Origin: Coniella vitis
Taxonomy: Eukaryota > Ascomycota > Sordariomycetes > Diaporthales > Schizoparmaceae
Length of the DNA: 64,000 bases
Direction: 5' to 3'
Assembly: GCA_011317545.1 (NCBI GenBank)
Contig: WUJK01000003.1
Location: 3,720,001-3,784,000 of the forward strand
Below, in pieces: positions 1-10,785 of this stretch. Below the pieces are notes generated by a model. It saw nothing but the letters and a program-made list of their open reading frames with translations, had not been told where the DNA came from and ran no database searches. Made by a program: the position numbers and the translations under genes. How positions within the stretch are numbered: position 1 is the stretch's first letter; the number at the start of each line of letters is the position of its first letter.

Positions 1-150
1 GAGGAACTTTTGCAAATGTTCAGGCTCTACAAGCGGCAGATGAAGATGAGGTCTCAGGAGGACGACGGCGATGCCGACATGACTGTTTGCGGCGCCGTCA
101 ACAACCTGAGGAACAGCCCTGGCTGGGTGGAGTCCTGGAGGGAGAAATAA
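1..150 (+). CDS. 3' end of an unidentified protein-coding gene (5' truncated)
   Basis: Frame 1 is open from the first base to a TAA at 148-150, giving the last 49 residues of a protein whose start lies outside the window. Nearly every codon ends in G or C, as in the other genes here, and this supports real coding sequence over a chance open frame. The visible part is basic at first (around MFRLYKRQMKMR), then acidic (EDDGDAD), and ends with GWVESWREK. I do not recognise the family. An intron boundary inside the first few codons cannot be excluded. Confidence 0.5.
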   Translation, partial: EELLQMFRLYKRQMKMRSQEDDGDADMTVCGAVNNLRNSPGWVESWREK

Positions 151-1581
151 GACAAGCCGCGATTATTGGGAGCCACAGTCGAATCACGATCGGTAGAAAC
201 ATGTCCTCGCTTGTCGCCGTCTTCTGCCAAGCACATATGCAGACAAGAGAAGAAGAAGAAGAAGAAGAACAAAATGAGGAACAGGGCTTCCATGGATGGC
301 AACAAGGTCAACTCTACTACGTCCACGGGACTCGTCCAGTAGCGGAAGAAGGGGGAGGGTGTTATAACCCACACCTCCATCAAACTGACACAAGGGCAAG
401 ATCCTAGGGACAAAGACGTGAATGACAGCTCTCTTGCACCATCTCACCATCGCCGACGGCCACAGAATCAGCGGCGTTCCGACAGAGCAGGCACAAGCAG
501 CCAGGCAACAACCAAGGGAGCCTTGTTTTTCCCACCTGCCCAACTGCCGACACGTCATGTCGCAACAGTATGATAATGATGATGATGATGAGTACAGGAG
601 AAGACCCGGTGGAGGGCTCATGAGCCGTTTATCTGTGGACTGGTCAGAAAGTATGGGTGGTCTGGTGGGTAGGTGAAGACACTGTCGCGTACATCGACAC
701 CATCATCATCATCATCATCATCATATGATCAAAGCCTTGGATTACCTCAGAGATGAGACGGTACAGGCAACTCCACTGCTGGGGCAGATCCAATATTGGG
801 CTTAGAGGTGGCTGCAAGGCAAAATAACATGGACCCTGCGGTTTCACAAAAGTGTCTGCCCGCAGCAAGAGACCAACCGTGTGGGCAGAGCGGCGACTCG
901 ACTTGCCTTGGCTTGGCTTGAACAGGTGTGCAAGTGTTCCTTTCGGTCTTGATCTGTGGTTTTCGGGTCTTTTCCGAGATCTGGGAAGGATTCGAATGTG
1001 CGGTAGGACAAAGGCAATAATGGCTTGGGACACACTGATCGGCAGGTCTCTTGTACTTCCACCCTTTTTTTTTTTTCTTTTTTTTTTTTTTTGGCTTTCG
1101 TTTCTCGTGAGGGTTCATGCCTGTCCTTTAAATACAGATGACTATCTGGTCTCTATATGCTTGCTATACCCCGTGGTTGGAAAAAGGAATATCAAATAGT
1201 ATATGTGACCACTTTGGGCGTGTATAGTCGCTTCGTTTAGGATAACATTTCCATGTCGTAGCACAATCGCGGTTCGGCCTCTCCGGCAGTCCGCAAAATA
1301 TAAGGCTCAGCCTCTCGCCACGACCTTTATTTTTTTTTTTCTATTCTAGAACTCCCTCAGAAGAACACAATACAGTGTTCATTCTTCTCATGATCTTTCT
1401 GGCAGAGAGAAGAGAGAGTGTGTGTGGAACAGAGGCGTGAGAAAGCAACGACACAAGGAGCTTTAGGATAATATCTCATCAGCCGCTGAACACGCCGGCT
1501 ACGCCCATCTTGCCAGAAGTACGCACCGCCTCAACATCCGTATCTTCAACTTATAAACCACCAACAAGACCCTCGCCGCAA
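151..1581. other. Spacer: 3' flank of the truncated gene and 5' flank of the SLATT gene
   Basis: No convincing gene. It holds a (GAA)n run near 247-268, a GAT run near 564-582, a CAT run near 700-724, and poly-T tracts at about 1064-1092 and 1327-1340. The last 200 bases before the SLATT start are purine-rich with GAGAGA/GTGTGTG stretches, probably leader or promoter sequence. Open frames in this stretch have low-complexity products that follow the microsatellites. Confidence 0.6.
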
Positions 1582-2466
1582 ATGTCCTCTTCGGGCACCA
1601 GCATTGATCCAAAGTCTACAGAAACAACAGCACTGCTCGAGCACCCTTCGCCACCAAGCGGCGCCCACTCGAGTCCAACGGGTACAATGCAAGCGGCCGG
1701 TCCTCCTCCATCCTCATCCCAACTTCCTCCGCCATCCTCTTCGCTCGGCGTCAACAACAGCAACAACAATAATAACAACAACAGCACCAACAACAACGGC
1801 ATCAACCCCACAGGCGTCAATCTCGCCACCGATGCCTTCCGCCGCCCCTCAGCCGGCTACGTCTGGGCCACGCCCGCCGGTCTGCCGCTGCGGCAGACGG
1901 ACGACGAAAGCCTGCTCATCTTCCGCCGCGCCGTGGGCATCAACAGCGACCGCACCAGCGGCGAAGACATTGTGACGATCGAGCACGGCCGCAAGAGCGC
2001 CGTGGGCATCTACCGCTCCGTGATCCGCAACGCGCGCAACCGCCAGTTCACGCACCACCTGCTCGGCGTGATCCTCTACGGCTGCCACTTTCTGCAGATT
2101 GTGTTTGCGGCGTTCCTGACGGCGCTGGGCCCCAACGCCAAGGCGCACGAGCTGCTGATCACGGTGCTGGGCGCGGTGAACACCATCACGGCCGGCGTGC
2201 TGGCCGTGTTGAAGGGGTCCGGGATGCTCGAGAGGCTGGCCAAGGACGAGGCCGAGTTCAAGAAGCTGCAGGCGTGGATTGAGGAGACGGACTCGCTCCT
2301 GTCCGTCGGTGTGATTGGGCGGAACAGGATGGAGGTCGGCACGCTGGTGGAGGTCGTCTTCACAAAGTACAATGCGTGCTTTGGCCGCGAATACGAGATT
2401 ATGCCGTCGTCGGAATATGCGGGTGGGAACCAGAATCCGCAGTTCAAGAACATGGGGAGGAAGTAG
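1582..2466 (+). CDS. Fungal SLATT-domain two-transmembrane protein
   Basis: Single-exon gene of 294 aa. Residues 1-90 are Ser/Pro/Thr-rich and include an Asn run encoded by an AAC/AAT repeat. A hydrophobic segment at about 160-183 (LLGVILYGCHFLQIVFAAFL) is followed by a second at about 191-214 (LITVLGAVNTITAGVLAVLKG). The two-helix hairpin with the charged stretch RLAKDEAEFKKLQAWIEE after it is the layout of the fungal SLATT family. In bacteria, SLATT proteins are predicted membrane effectors next to nucleotide-sensing conflict genes; in fungi their role is not established. The open frame runs upstream to 1510 but only from a TTG, so I chose the first ATG at 1582. The C-terminal region (FTKYNACFGREYEIMP) is predicted to be cytosolic. 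The family call is from memory of the domain pattern. Confidence 0.8.
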   Translation: MSSSGTSIDPKSTETTALLEHPSPPSGAHSSPTGTMQAAGPPPSSSQLPPPSSSLGVNNSNNNNNNNSTNNNGINPTGVNLATDAFRRPSAGYVWATPAGLPLRQTDDESLLIFRRAVGINSDRTSGEDIVTIEHGRKSAVGIYRSVIRNARNRQFTHHLLGVILYGCHFLQIVFAAFLTALGPNAKAHELLITVLGAVNTITAGVLAVLKGSGMLERLAKDEAEFKKLQAWIEETDSLLSVGVIGRNRMEVGTLVEVVFTKYNACFGREYEIMPSSEYAGGNQNPQFKNMGRK

Positions 2467-2478
2467 GGCTTATAGTAG

Positions 2479-2515
<37 letters not shown>

Positions 2516-4679
2516 CTCTATTCCACGCTCAAGTCGGGCGGGTTTAGATGGTGGCGGGCGTGAATACTTTCGTTGGTCGGGGCCGGTCTTTTCTACTCTA
2601 TTCACCACTTTTTGATTCTCTCCTTGTGTTGTCACGAGCATTTACAGCCAGCGACCGCTTAGAGACAAGCCTTGTTAGACCATTGTCTTCTGGAATAGGA
2701 GCAGGCGTCTTTCACAGGTACAAGAGGCACGAAGATTAGTCTATACTACTACTACTACTACCACTACTACTAATGGTCCAACAACCGTACATCAAACTCA
2801 CTTGCCAGCACAGAGAGCGCACTGGCACAGAACATGGCAGACCGCAGGATCGAGTGATGCAGGTACTTGTGGCCCCGTCAAGACGGTGGCTTTTTCCATC
2901 TTGGGGCGCCCGTCTTGTGTGTGGGGGAAAAGCAACTTCAACCCCAAAATCTGACATGATGACACCTGCGGCGTCTGACCAATTGTCTTATACCAATTCC
3001 CGAGGCTCCACTTTACTACAGTGCGTGCATAGAACTATGCTACTACCAAGTATACAAGTGCTCTTATTATTGCATCACCGTTTAGTCCATCTTTATTTAC
3101 ACACCTAGGACGCTATTCGTACAGTCAGTCACCTTGATCATATGGTAGACGAAACCATCACAGCTCTACATATGCGCTTGCGTGTGTCGACGATGCCCGC
3201 AGCGCGTGATGTGGCATCCATGGCTGGTAGCATGACATGAAGCCTAGGGCGAGCAAGGTATCTCGATGCACTCCTACACAGCCCACTGCACTTTTCGTGC
3301 CATCACCATGGGCAGCCGTGCACACTTTTTTTCCCTTTGCCCAAGCCACACGCTCATTTTCCGGGGATCTGGTAATGACATCTCATGTCATGCAATGCAA
3401 TGCAATGCGCTGCGCTGTGGGAGCAATGCAGGTTTGAAAGCGCGCCTCTTTTCCCCCCCTCCAACATTCCCACAGGACTCGCTGTCTCCCGATTTTTCCT
3501 CTCAACGGCCACTTCGATCCCGCTGCTCATATGTTTTTGACCCACGTTATTCTGCTCGCATCATTGCCGACAGAAATATAGAGAGACATGCATATACATG
3601 GCATCCATACGCAAGATTGCGCTGGTGCTGGTGCTGGTGCTGGGGCCCTTCCCGCATCGCCACGTTCCGGATCCGGATCCTTTGGGGCGTGGTGGCCGAG
3701 ACATGAAATATGGGCGTCGAGGCTGAACCATTCGCAGGCATCATTTGCTCGGCACGCCTTCTCCGGGCTTCAGTAAGGGAGGGGAAAGGGCACACGAGTG
3801 ACGGTCGGTCATCACCGCCACAGAAGCTATGGACAGGATGAAATCCGATGTTGTTGTTGTTGTTGTGTGTTTCCACACTGGGGGCCATCTTTCATTGACC
3901 ATGTCGGTCTGTTGATTGACGCGATCAATGCTTGTTGCTACGGCTGTACAGCGCTCGGTAATTCTTCTCGGCAGCTATAAAACGCTCGAGCATAGTTCGT
4001 TGAACTAAAAAAGACAAGATTGAGTTTTTGGGGAATGCTTTTCAATACTCCCAGCAGCATCATGAAATACCACCCTCACTCACCCATCACCTCTACAGTA
4101 TGAGCAGCGTTGGAATCACGAGGCCCACGTTTCGGTTTTCCCAGAAAATGATCCTCACCTGTACTTCATGTCTCCACAGAGAGGCACACCACACATCCCG
4201 ATATTTCTTTGCTTTCTAGATTTCCGGTAGCTTACCTGCCTATATCCCAAGACGAAGAGGGGAAGAGAAGAATGAGAGCAGCAAGCAGTACTGACCATTT
4301 AGCAGCTATTTATTCCCAGAGACTCCAGGTGACCCAACTCACACGGTTTTCAAAAGCCACCGGATCAACGACCCGATCAATGTATTCAAGCAAAAAAGAA
4401 AAACAGATTCTGTTCAGACTCTAGATCATAGATACATCTATACTTTGCGTCCGCCTCTCGAATTGAACTCGCTTCAGTCAACCGTCAAGTCCACCTCATA
4501 GACAGCCAGCTTGGGTACGCTGATGCTTTGAGAACCCCTGATGTTGCTTAATTCAGAGCCACTACATTCTCTGAAAGTTTACACAACGTAGCCCGAGTAC
4601 TACTTTTTCTTTTCCATCCTGCTCTCTCTCAAGTCTCGGTATGAATACAGAATATAAGCCTGACAGAAATAAAAACCAA

Positions 4680-6060
4680 AACCTTTTCCCCTCCCCCCTT
4701 CCCCCGGGCTCTCTCGTACACGGTATGCCCCTTCTCACCCTGTCACCACCGCCACCCTCCTCCACCAATACCACAGCCTCTACTCACACTACACACAATA
4801 TCCTCACTCCCCATCGACGTCACCCCCCGCCAGCCCACTCAAACCAAGCTTTTCCCTTTTCCATTCCTCACCGGGGCTCATGTCATCCCGTCACTCTCTC
4901 ACCCACCCACTCACTCTCGCTCACATTCTTTTCCCCACCCTATTTTTTATTTTATTTTTTCTTCTCTTTTCCATCTTGCTGTTTCTTTTATTGTTTTTGT
5001 CGACAGGGTCAACCATTCTGCCTTTGTATTTGTTCTATCCTACCAAGCTTTCCTTTTTTTTTTTTTTTTTTTTTTTAGTTTTTTTTGTGTGTCTTTTTCT
5101 TTCTTGCTTTTTTCCTTTCTTCTTCGAAGTAGTAGTACTACCACACTATAAACCACCTCCGATACGAAGGACTTATTTGCTGACTTTGCTGTGCTCTCAA
5201 CGGCTTACATATACATATATATATACATGTGCCACCTGAATAGGATAGTTATCTCCAGTATACGTACTTGATCAAGATGATGGGTTAAATGAAAAAAAAA
5301 AATTGCATATATACAGTCTATCCAGGCTCACCACCGACGACCACACTCTCAAAACTGTTCATCTAAAAGAAAAAGAAGAAGAAAAAAAAGTCGAAATAAA
5401 ACTATGCAAAAAACTAAAGCACACCCACCCACACACACGCACACGCACACGCACTGCAAGGCCGACGGAATGGAATCAATACAATCAAGCTTTTACTACT
5501 ACTCTCCAAAGGGGTGTGTCCCCCTCCAAGAAAACTTGTATAATCAGGCCCACCGAAATCCAGTATCTCACACATACACAGTCGAGAAGAAACATATTCC
5601 AAGCATATTTTGTTACATTTCCATTTCCATTTTCTTTCTTTCTTTTATATATAAATTCCTTGTTTTTTCTCTTTTCCTTTTCTCCTCCTTCCTTCTCCTC
5701 TCTCTCTCTCTCTCTCTCCCTCCCTTCCCGTTTCCCTTCCCCTTCCCCTATCCTTCCTTGTCTTTGCACGAGGCCGACCTCACTCTCATGTTCTGTCTAC
5801 GGCTTCTATTTCGCCCGTCTGCGCCCATAGATTCTACTAGTTCCTGCCTCTCCTGCCCTTCCTCTCCCTCTTGTGTCTGACCTCCGTAAATGTCCCATCT
5901 CCATGGACGACTTGATGGAAGAAAATAGACCTGACAGTAAGAGAAAGAAAAAAAAAAGAAGAGGGAAAAGAAAAAACAAGAGCTCGCTAGTCTCATCACT
6001 ATATACAGTGACCATGAAGAAACAGAAGGCAAAAAAAAAAAAAAAAAAAAAAAAAAGGAA
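4680..6060. repeat. Polypyrimidine/polypurine alternating tract
   Basis: The + strand is strongly C/T-rich from about 4680 to 5110 (poly-T at about 5050-5076), A/C- and A/G-rich from about 5285 to 5460, C/T-rich again from about 5600 to 5880 ((CT)n at 5699-5718), and purine-rich from about 5915 to 6060 (poly-A at 6031-6056). No gene is supported across it. Confidence 0.7.
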
Positions 6061-6177
6061 GATTCATATGAATGTAGAAATACAGCTTTGGCAGAATGAG
6101 ATATATGTGATACGAGAACAAGGTGCGGCAAAAAGAAAGAAACAAAAAAAAAAAAAAGTGTAAAACCAAAAGAGAAG

Positions 6178-6249
<72 letters not shown>

Positions 6250-6250
6250 G
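6178..6250. repeat. (CAA)n trinucleotide microsatellite, about 24 copies
   Basis: An almost perfect run of CAA/ACA/AAC triplets of about 70 bp, the longest trinucleotide repeat in the window. It lies 3' of the minus-strand coiled-coil gene whose stop is at 6532. Long poly-Leu and poly-Cys open frames on the minus strand come only from this repeat and are not genes. Confidence 0.95.
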
Positions 6251-6494
6251 GGGTATCGTCGCTCTTTTTTACTCAATCAATGCTGAACGCTGATTCCTCA
6301 CAGATAAACAAAGACTGTTGCTCGCGGAGACGTATATGTTCGGTTGAGATTGTGTAGCTCGGTTGATGGAATGGAATGGAATGGCCCGCCCCTTGTGTGC
6401 TGTGCTGTGGTGTGGAAGGGAGCGGCATCGGATGATTCATTATCGTCGTTTGGGCATACTTGAACTGTTCGGCGCCCCAAAAGATCGTGGATTT

Positions 6495-6510
6495 GGGGGG
6501 GGGGGGGGGG
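6495..6510. repeat. 16-base poly-G tract beside a stop codon
   Basis: Sixteen consecutive G on the + strand (C on the sense strand of the neighbouring gene), 22 bases beyond the stop codon at 6532. Confidence 0.95.
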
Positions 6511-6531
6511 CTTCCACTAGAATGCAGGGGA

Positions 6532-9500
6532 TTATATCCTCGTTGGCAAACCAGTCCCCATCGTCAACTGGCTCAAACTCAACACCCTCGCCGCAACTTT
6601 CCTCCTTGCTTTTCCTCCTTCACTGCCCTCGTCATCGTCATCTTGCTCTTCATCTCCATAGACATAACTGTCACATTCCCCAGCCGCAGCTCCGAACTCA
6701 TCACCAAATACACCGGCAGGGGTGGGAGGCAACTCCCGCGGGGTTTGGAACGGTCCCTCTTCAGACGGAGAAGGAAGTAGAATGCTCTCATCCCCCGTCC
6801 CCCGTCGGGTGATGATGGGTGAATTGGCGAGGCTGTCGAAGCCGCTGCCGCTCGCGCTAGCCTGGCGCCCAAAGATGCTTTGTGCTTTGCTGGACGGAGC
6901 GATCGTGCTGGTGTTGATGAAAGGAGACGGCTTGGTGGATGCGGGCGCTGTTTCTGTGGTTATTGCTGTCCTCGGGACGGCTGCAGTATTTATCATTGAG
7001 CCGGGAAGCTGTGTTTGCGACTTGTTATCGAGGACAGCGGCCTGCTGCTGCTGCTTTTTGCCCCCTTCAGAAGACTTGACACCACCAACGGGCGTGCCTT
7101 TGTGTCCTGGATCTCGCACCATGGCAAACATGGTCGTTGACAGAGTGTTGAGCCGCTCCGACAACTTGCGGACCTGTTCCTCCAGCAGCTGCCGCGCGGC
7201 GCGCTCCGCGTCCAATTGCGTAACGAGGACTGCCGTGTTGGACGAACGGTGCGAGCGGCCATCTCCTCTTTCATCACCAATGGCATAGCCAACAACAGCG
7301 CCGCCGCCGCCGCCGTGGCTGCTGCTCTGGGAGCCGCTGAGGAGCGAAGGCATGCTGTTTGCTGGGCGAATGGTGGTCTCCGAGGTTGGACGGAGAAAGA
7401 GTGCCGGGAGAAAAGGGTCATGATTGCTGGGCACGCCAGGAGCGGAGGTGGCGGTTGTGGAGACGGCCTGTGTTGCGGATGAGGAAGGCGGGTGTAGGGA
7501 GTCAAAGTAGTATGTGTTTGCGTCGGCAAACGACATGCGCGATGAAGTGTTGTCGTCATTGTCGCCGTGTCCGTCATGTTCGGTGGTGTAGCGCGAGGAA
7601 GAAGCATCGCCATCATCAGCACGTGCTCCGTCATAGCCAGCCGTGTCTTCTTCGCCCGGCTCCGACTGGTAGATGGAGGGGATCATGGGCCGGATGACAG
7701 TGCTGTAGGCATATGTAGGCTGGTTGACCTGCACACGCTGGGTGGGCACGCGCGCGATGGCGCTCGTTGGCGGCTGAGTGGTGGAGGTGGTGGTTGGGTG
7801 GAAGGGCGTCGAGGGCCCTGCTACTGATGGTGTTGATGCAGCCGTTTGCTGCTGCTGCTGCTGCCGCTGCTGCTTCTGGGCCATTGATCTATCCACGAAT
7901 GGGCCCTTGAATCCCGGCACAGAGTGGCACAATTGGGTGACGACGCGCTCGAGCTTGTTCATGCGCGCCTCGAGAAAAGTGAAGCGCTCTTCTAGAGTTA
8001 CCGCCTGCGTGATTTTCATGCCGGCCATCTCACTCATGACCGCCACCGGGCCAAATTCAAATGGTTGCAGCGGCGTGTTCGGAGGCCGCTCGGCCGGCGA
8101 TTCTGTCGTCGTCGCCGCCGCCGCTCCTCCTCGTGCTTGTGCTCCTCCTGATCCTTCTTGTGCGGCAGCTTCCGTCACAGCATTCTTTGTTTCTGACAAT
8201 GGGTCTGCAGTTGTAGCTTCTTGACCGCCAGCATGCGGCCTATCCACAGCATCGGTAGTCTCTAGCAAAACATCCTCCTCTGGATCCGAGGACAATGGAG
8301 AGAGCGGGCCTTGCGTGATGTCGTAGCTCTGCCGCCAATAACGGATCTCGTCGCTGCGTCGCCGCCCGTTTCCAATCTGCTCGAGCGCCACCTCGTCCAG
8401 CTGCGAGAGCGACCGCGAGCGGCGCTTGTGGCCCATATCGGCGCCAGCGCTGCTATCACTTGTGATGGCGCGCCCGATTGCGTCTGGATCGTCATGATCC
8501 GCGTGGTGCTGTAAGCTGTGACTGTGGTGGTGATGGACGCTCGCAGGGCGTGGAGATAGACCCCATTCCTCGCCGCGACTGCGTGGCTGGAGGATGCCAG
8601 AGTATATCCTGCCATGTTGCTGCTGTAATTGTTGCAAGTGTAGTTGCTGCTGCTGCTGCTGGTGGTGGTGCTGGAATTCGGCGAATCTGGGTGAGTTGAG
8701 AGCGTCGATTGAATTGCGCACACTGCCAATAACAGTCATGTCTTCGGGGCCAACCGAATGGGAGCGTAGGGCACGGTCGAACTCGCTGATGGGCATAGAG
8801 GTGACGCGTTTGGGTTGGGAGCCAATGAGGTCAGCAGTAACTCGTGTAGCGGGCGGAATCTGCATGACCTAATTGGGACTTGTTTTAGCTGGGCATGCTC
8901 CTTTGTCACGTTGTTGTAGGGTGTTTTCTTTTTCTTTCTCTGGAACGCTAGAGTACTTACACTGCGATGCAGACTTTGTTGCTGCAGCCCTTCTTCGGCC
9001 ACCGGCCGCCCTGCTTCACTGACCGAACTCAGGCTTCCCGCGTTCCTGCGCCGCCGGAGCAGCTTGTTGATGGCAGATCGCAGCGTCGACTTTTTGCGGC
9101 GGGGCGGGCTGTTCCGGCCGCCGCCGTCGCCTGTCGAAGCCGTCTTGACCGAGTGCCCGCTCATTGTCGAGTAGCGGGCGGCGGCGCTGGGCGGGATAGT
9201 TGTGGTTGTCGTGGTGGATGTTGTTCCAGTTCCAGGCATTCTGCTGGCCGAGACACGGGACAGGGCGCCCTCGGGGCTTGAGGTGGACGGGCCGGCGGTG
9301 CTGTCGTGTCTCTGTCTTTGGGTGGGCGTGGACGGGTGCTCTGGAAGCGTCTGTGGCACATCCAGGACCTCTGTGCGGCCGGCGGCTGGAAACGTTTGTG
9401 CGACCAGGAGAGCGACGGGCGGTGGAGGGGGTGGTGGCGGCAGTGGCGGCGGCGGCAGCAGCACAAGGGATGGCGATTGTTTGTGGTATTCGCCAATGGG

Positions 9501-9701
9501 CGAAGAGCTGGCAATGGCGGTGCCCGGTGTGCGGATGGGAAAGTCGTCGTTGTCGAGAGGGTTTGGGATGGGAATAGGACTCGAGATGCGCCCGCGGACG
9601 GACTGGTAACCACTCTTTGGGCGTGTGGGCGCTTGCGGTTGAGGTTGAAAAGACGGAGAAGAGGCGGCCGATGGGGAGGCAAAGAGCTTGGCCTTCTTCA
9701 T
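6532..9701 (-). CDS. Unrecognised low-complexity protein with two coiled-coil segments
   Basis: Two exons, 8961-9701 and 6532-8868, give 1025 aa. The 92 bp intron has a GTAAGT donor at 8960 and an ATTAG acceptor at 8869-8870, in phase 0. The protein is Ser/Thr/Pro-rich with a poly-Pro stretch, a basic patch (SAINKLLRRRRN) near the end of exon 1, and His/Gln runs encoded by microsatellites. Two segments look like short coiled coils: about residues 540-565 (FTFLEARMNKLERVVTQL) and about 798-835 (QLDAERAARQLLEEQVRKL). The C-terminus is acidic and then basic (KARRKVAARVLSLSQL). No catalytic or binding domain is recognised. The first in-frame ATG is at 9701, in a CCACC context. The frame stays open upstream without an ATG, with coding-like Pro/Ser sequence, so an extra 5' exon is possible. 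It could be a cytoskeletal or polarity scaffold, but that is a guess. Confidence 0.7.
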
Positions 9702-10785
9702 GGTGGAGGGCGTGTCGGAGAGACCAGGCCGGGGGGCGCAAGAAGTGGCCGGCGGCAGCAAGGGTAGCGATGGCGGCGCGCGCAACGGGCTGGGGCTGGA
9801 GAGGCTGGCAGAGGTGGCGGCGGTCTGGACAATCCATCGGGCGTCACCACGAGCGGCGCATGGTGGTGCACAGGTATCCAGGTATTATGAAGTAGCACGT
9901 CCTCAGTATTGTCATTCGCAGGTATGCAGAGAGGACAACAGGATGGGCGGGCAGGTTGCGGTGAGCGGCGCGAGCGGTCGCTGGGCGCGACGAGAGCAGC
10001 AAACTAAACCTGATCAGCCTCACTATTGCATGCGCTCCACATGGCTGTCCAAGCGGGCCAAGGGCCAAGCCGCGGGTGGGTAACACAGGCAGACGGCTCA
10101 GAGACTGCTCTCAAGCCTGGCTGTGGTGGTGGCCGCTGCTGTTGTCGTTGTCGTTGTCGCGGCTGCCGGTGCCGTTGGCGTGCCTGATGCTGCTGTCCCG
10201 CGGTTGTGGATGAAGCGGCGCTGAGATGGCGCCAATCGCAGTCGGCGAGCAGGGGAGCGAGCAGCAGGGAGGGGCGCGGTACAACGTGGAAGCGCCAGTA
10301 TGGCTGGCAACTGGGCAAGTGGGAAGGTTGGACCTGGACAGGACGAGAAGAGGACGAGCGAGTGGTGGGCGGGTGAGGCAGAAGAGAAGCAGGCAAGTGT
10401 CTATGTAGTGCCTGTCTGCCCGCCCGTCCGCCTGGCTGGCTGGCCGGCTGTTGGAGCTGCGAGGGTTCCAAAAAGGATGGCACGCTCTTCAAGATGAAAC
10501 GAGACAGACATGACAGCGCCGAGGAATCACAAAACAGAGAGAGGGGGAGGAGCGACCCAGTCCGCAAAGAATACCCCGGCGTCGCGTTGCTGCATGGGCG
10601 GCAGGGATTTGCAAGTGGGCTCCCCCTGCTGCATGGCCCCTGCACCCTGTAGCTCCGCAGCTCCGTTGCTGCCAGCAGGGACTGCCCCGCCAGTCTGCTG
10701 CAAGGCCTTGGCCTGGCAATGGCAGCCGCGCAGTGCTATCGTACAATGTACACGGTATTTGCGGCAGCAAGTGCGGTGCCGAGCC

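Larger units (their letters stand above)
2467..6531. other. Convergent spacer between the SLATT gene and the coiled-coil gene
   Basis: About 4 kb with no supportable gene. It begins with a (GA)n run at about 2487-2513 after the SLATT stop and an ACT repeat at 2743-2772. A GCTGGT run lies near 3620-3642 and a TTG run near 3849-3866. From about 4680 to 6250 the + strand alternates long pyrimidine-rich and purine-rich blocks. The region ends with a 70 bp CAA repeat and a 16-base G run. Being 3' of both flanking genes, it probably contains two 3' UTRs. Confidence 0.6.

Noticed and set aside
5999..6276. Minus-strand open frames encoding poly-Leu and poly-Cys
   Set aside because: They are translations of the (CAA)n repeat and adjoining poly-A and have no other sequence content.
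9016..9837. Other-frame open frames overlapping exon 1 of the coiled-coil gene
   Set aside because: Shadows of a GC-rich exon; only the frame that splices cleanly to exon 2 was kept.
10004..10645. 213-codon minus-strand open frame upstream of the coiled-coil gene
   Set aside because: Pro/Ser/Gln-rich low complexity in a GC-rich promoter stretch, with no recognisable family and no splice link to the gene.
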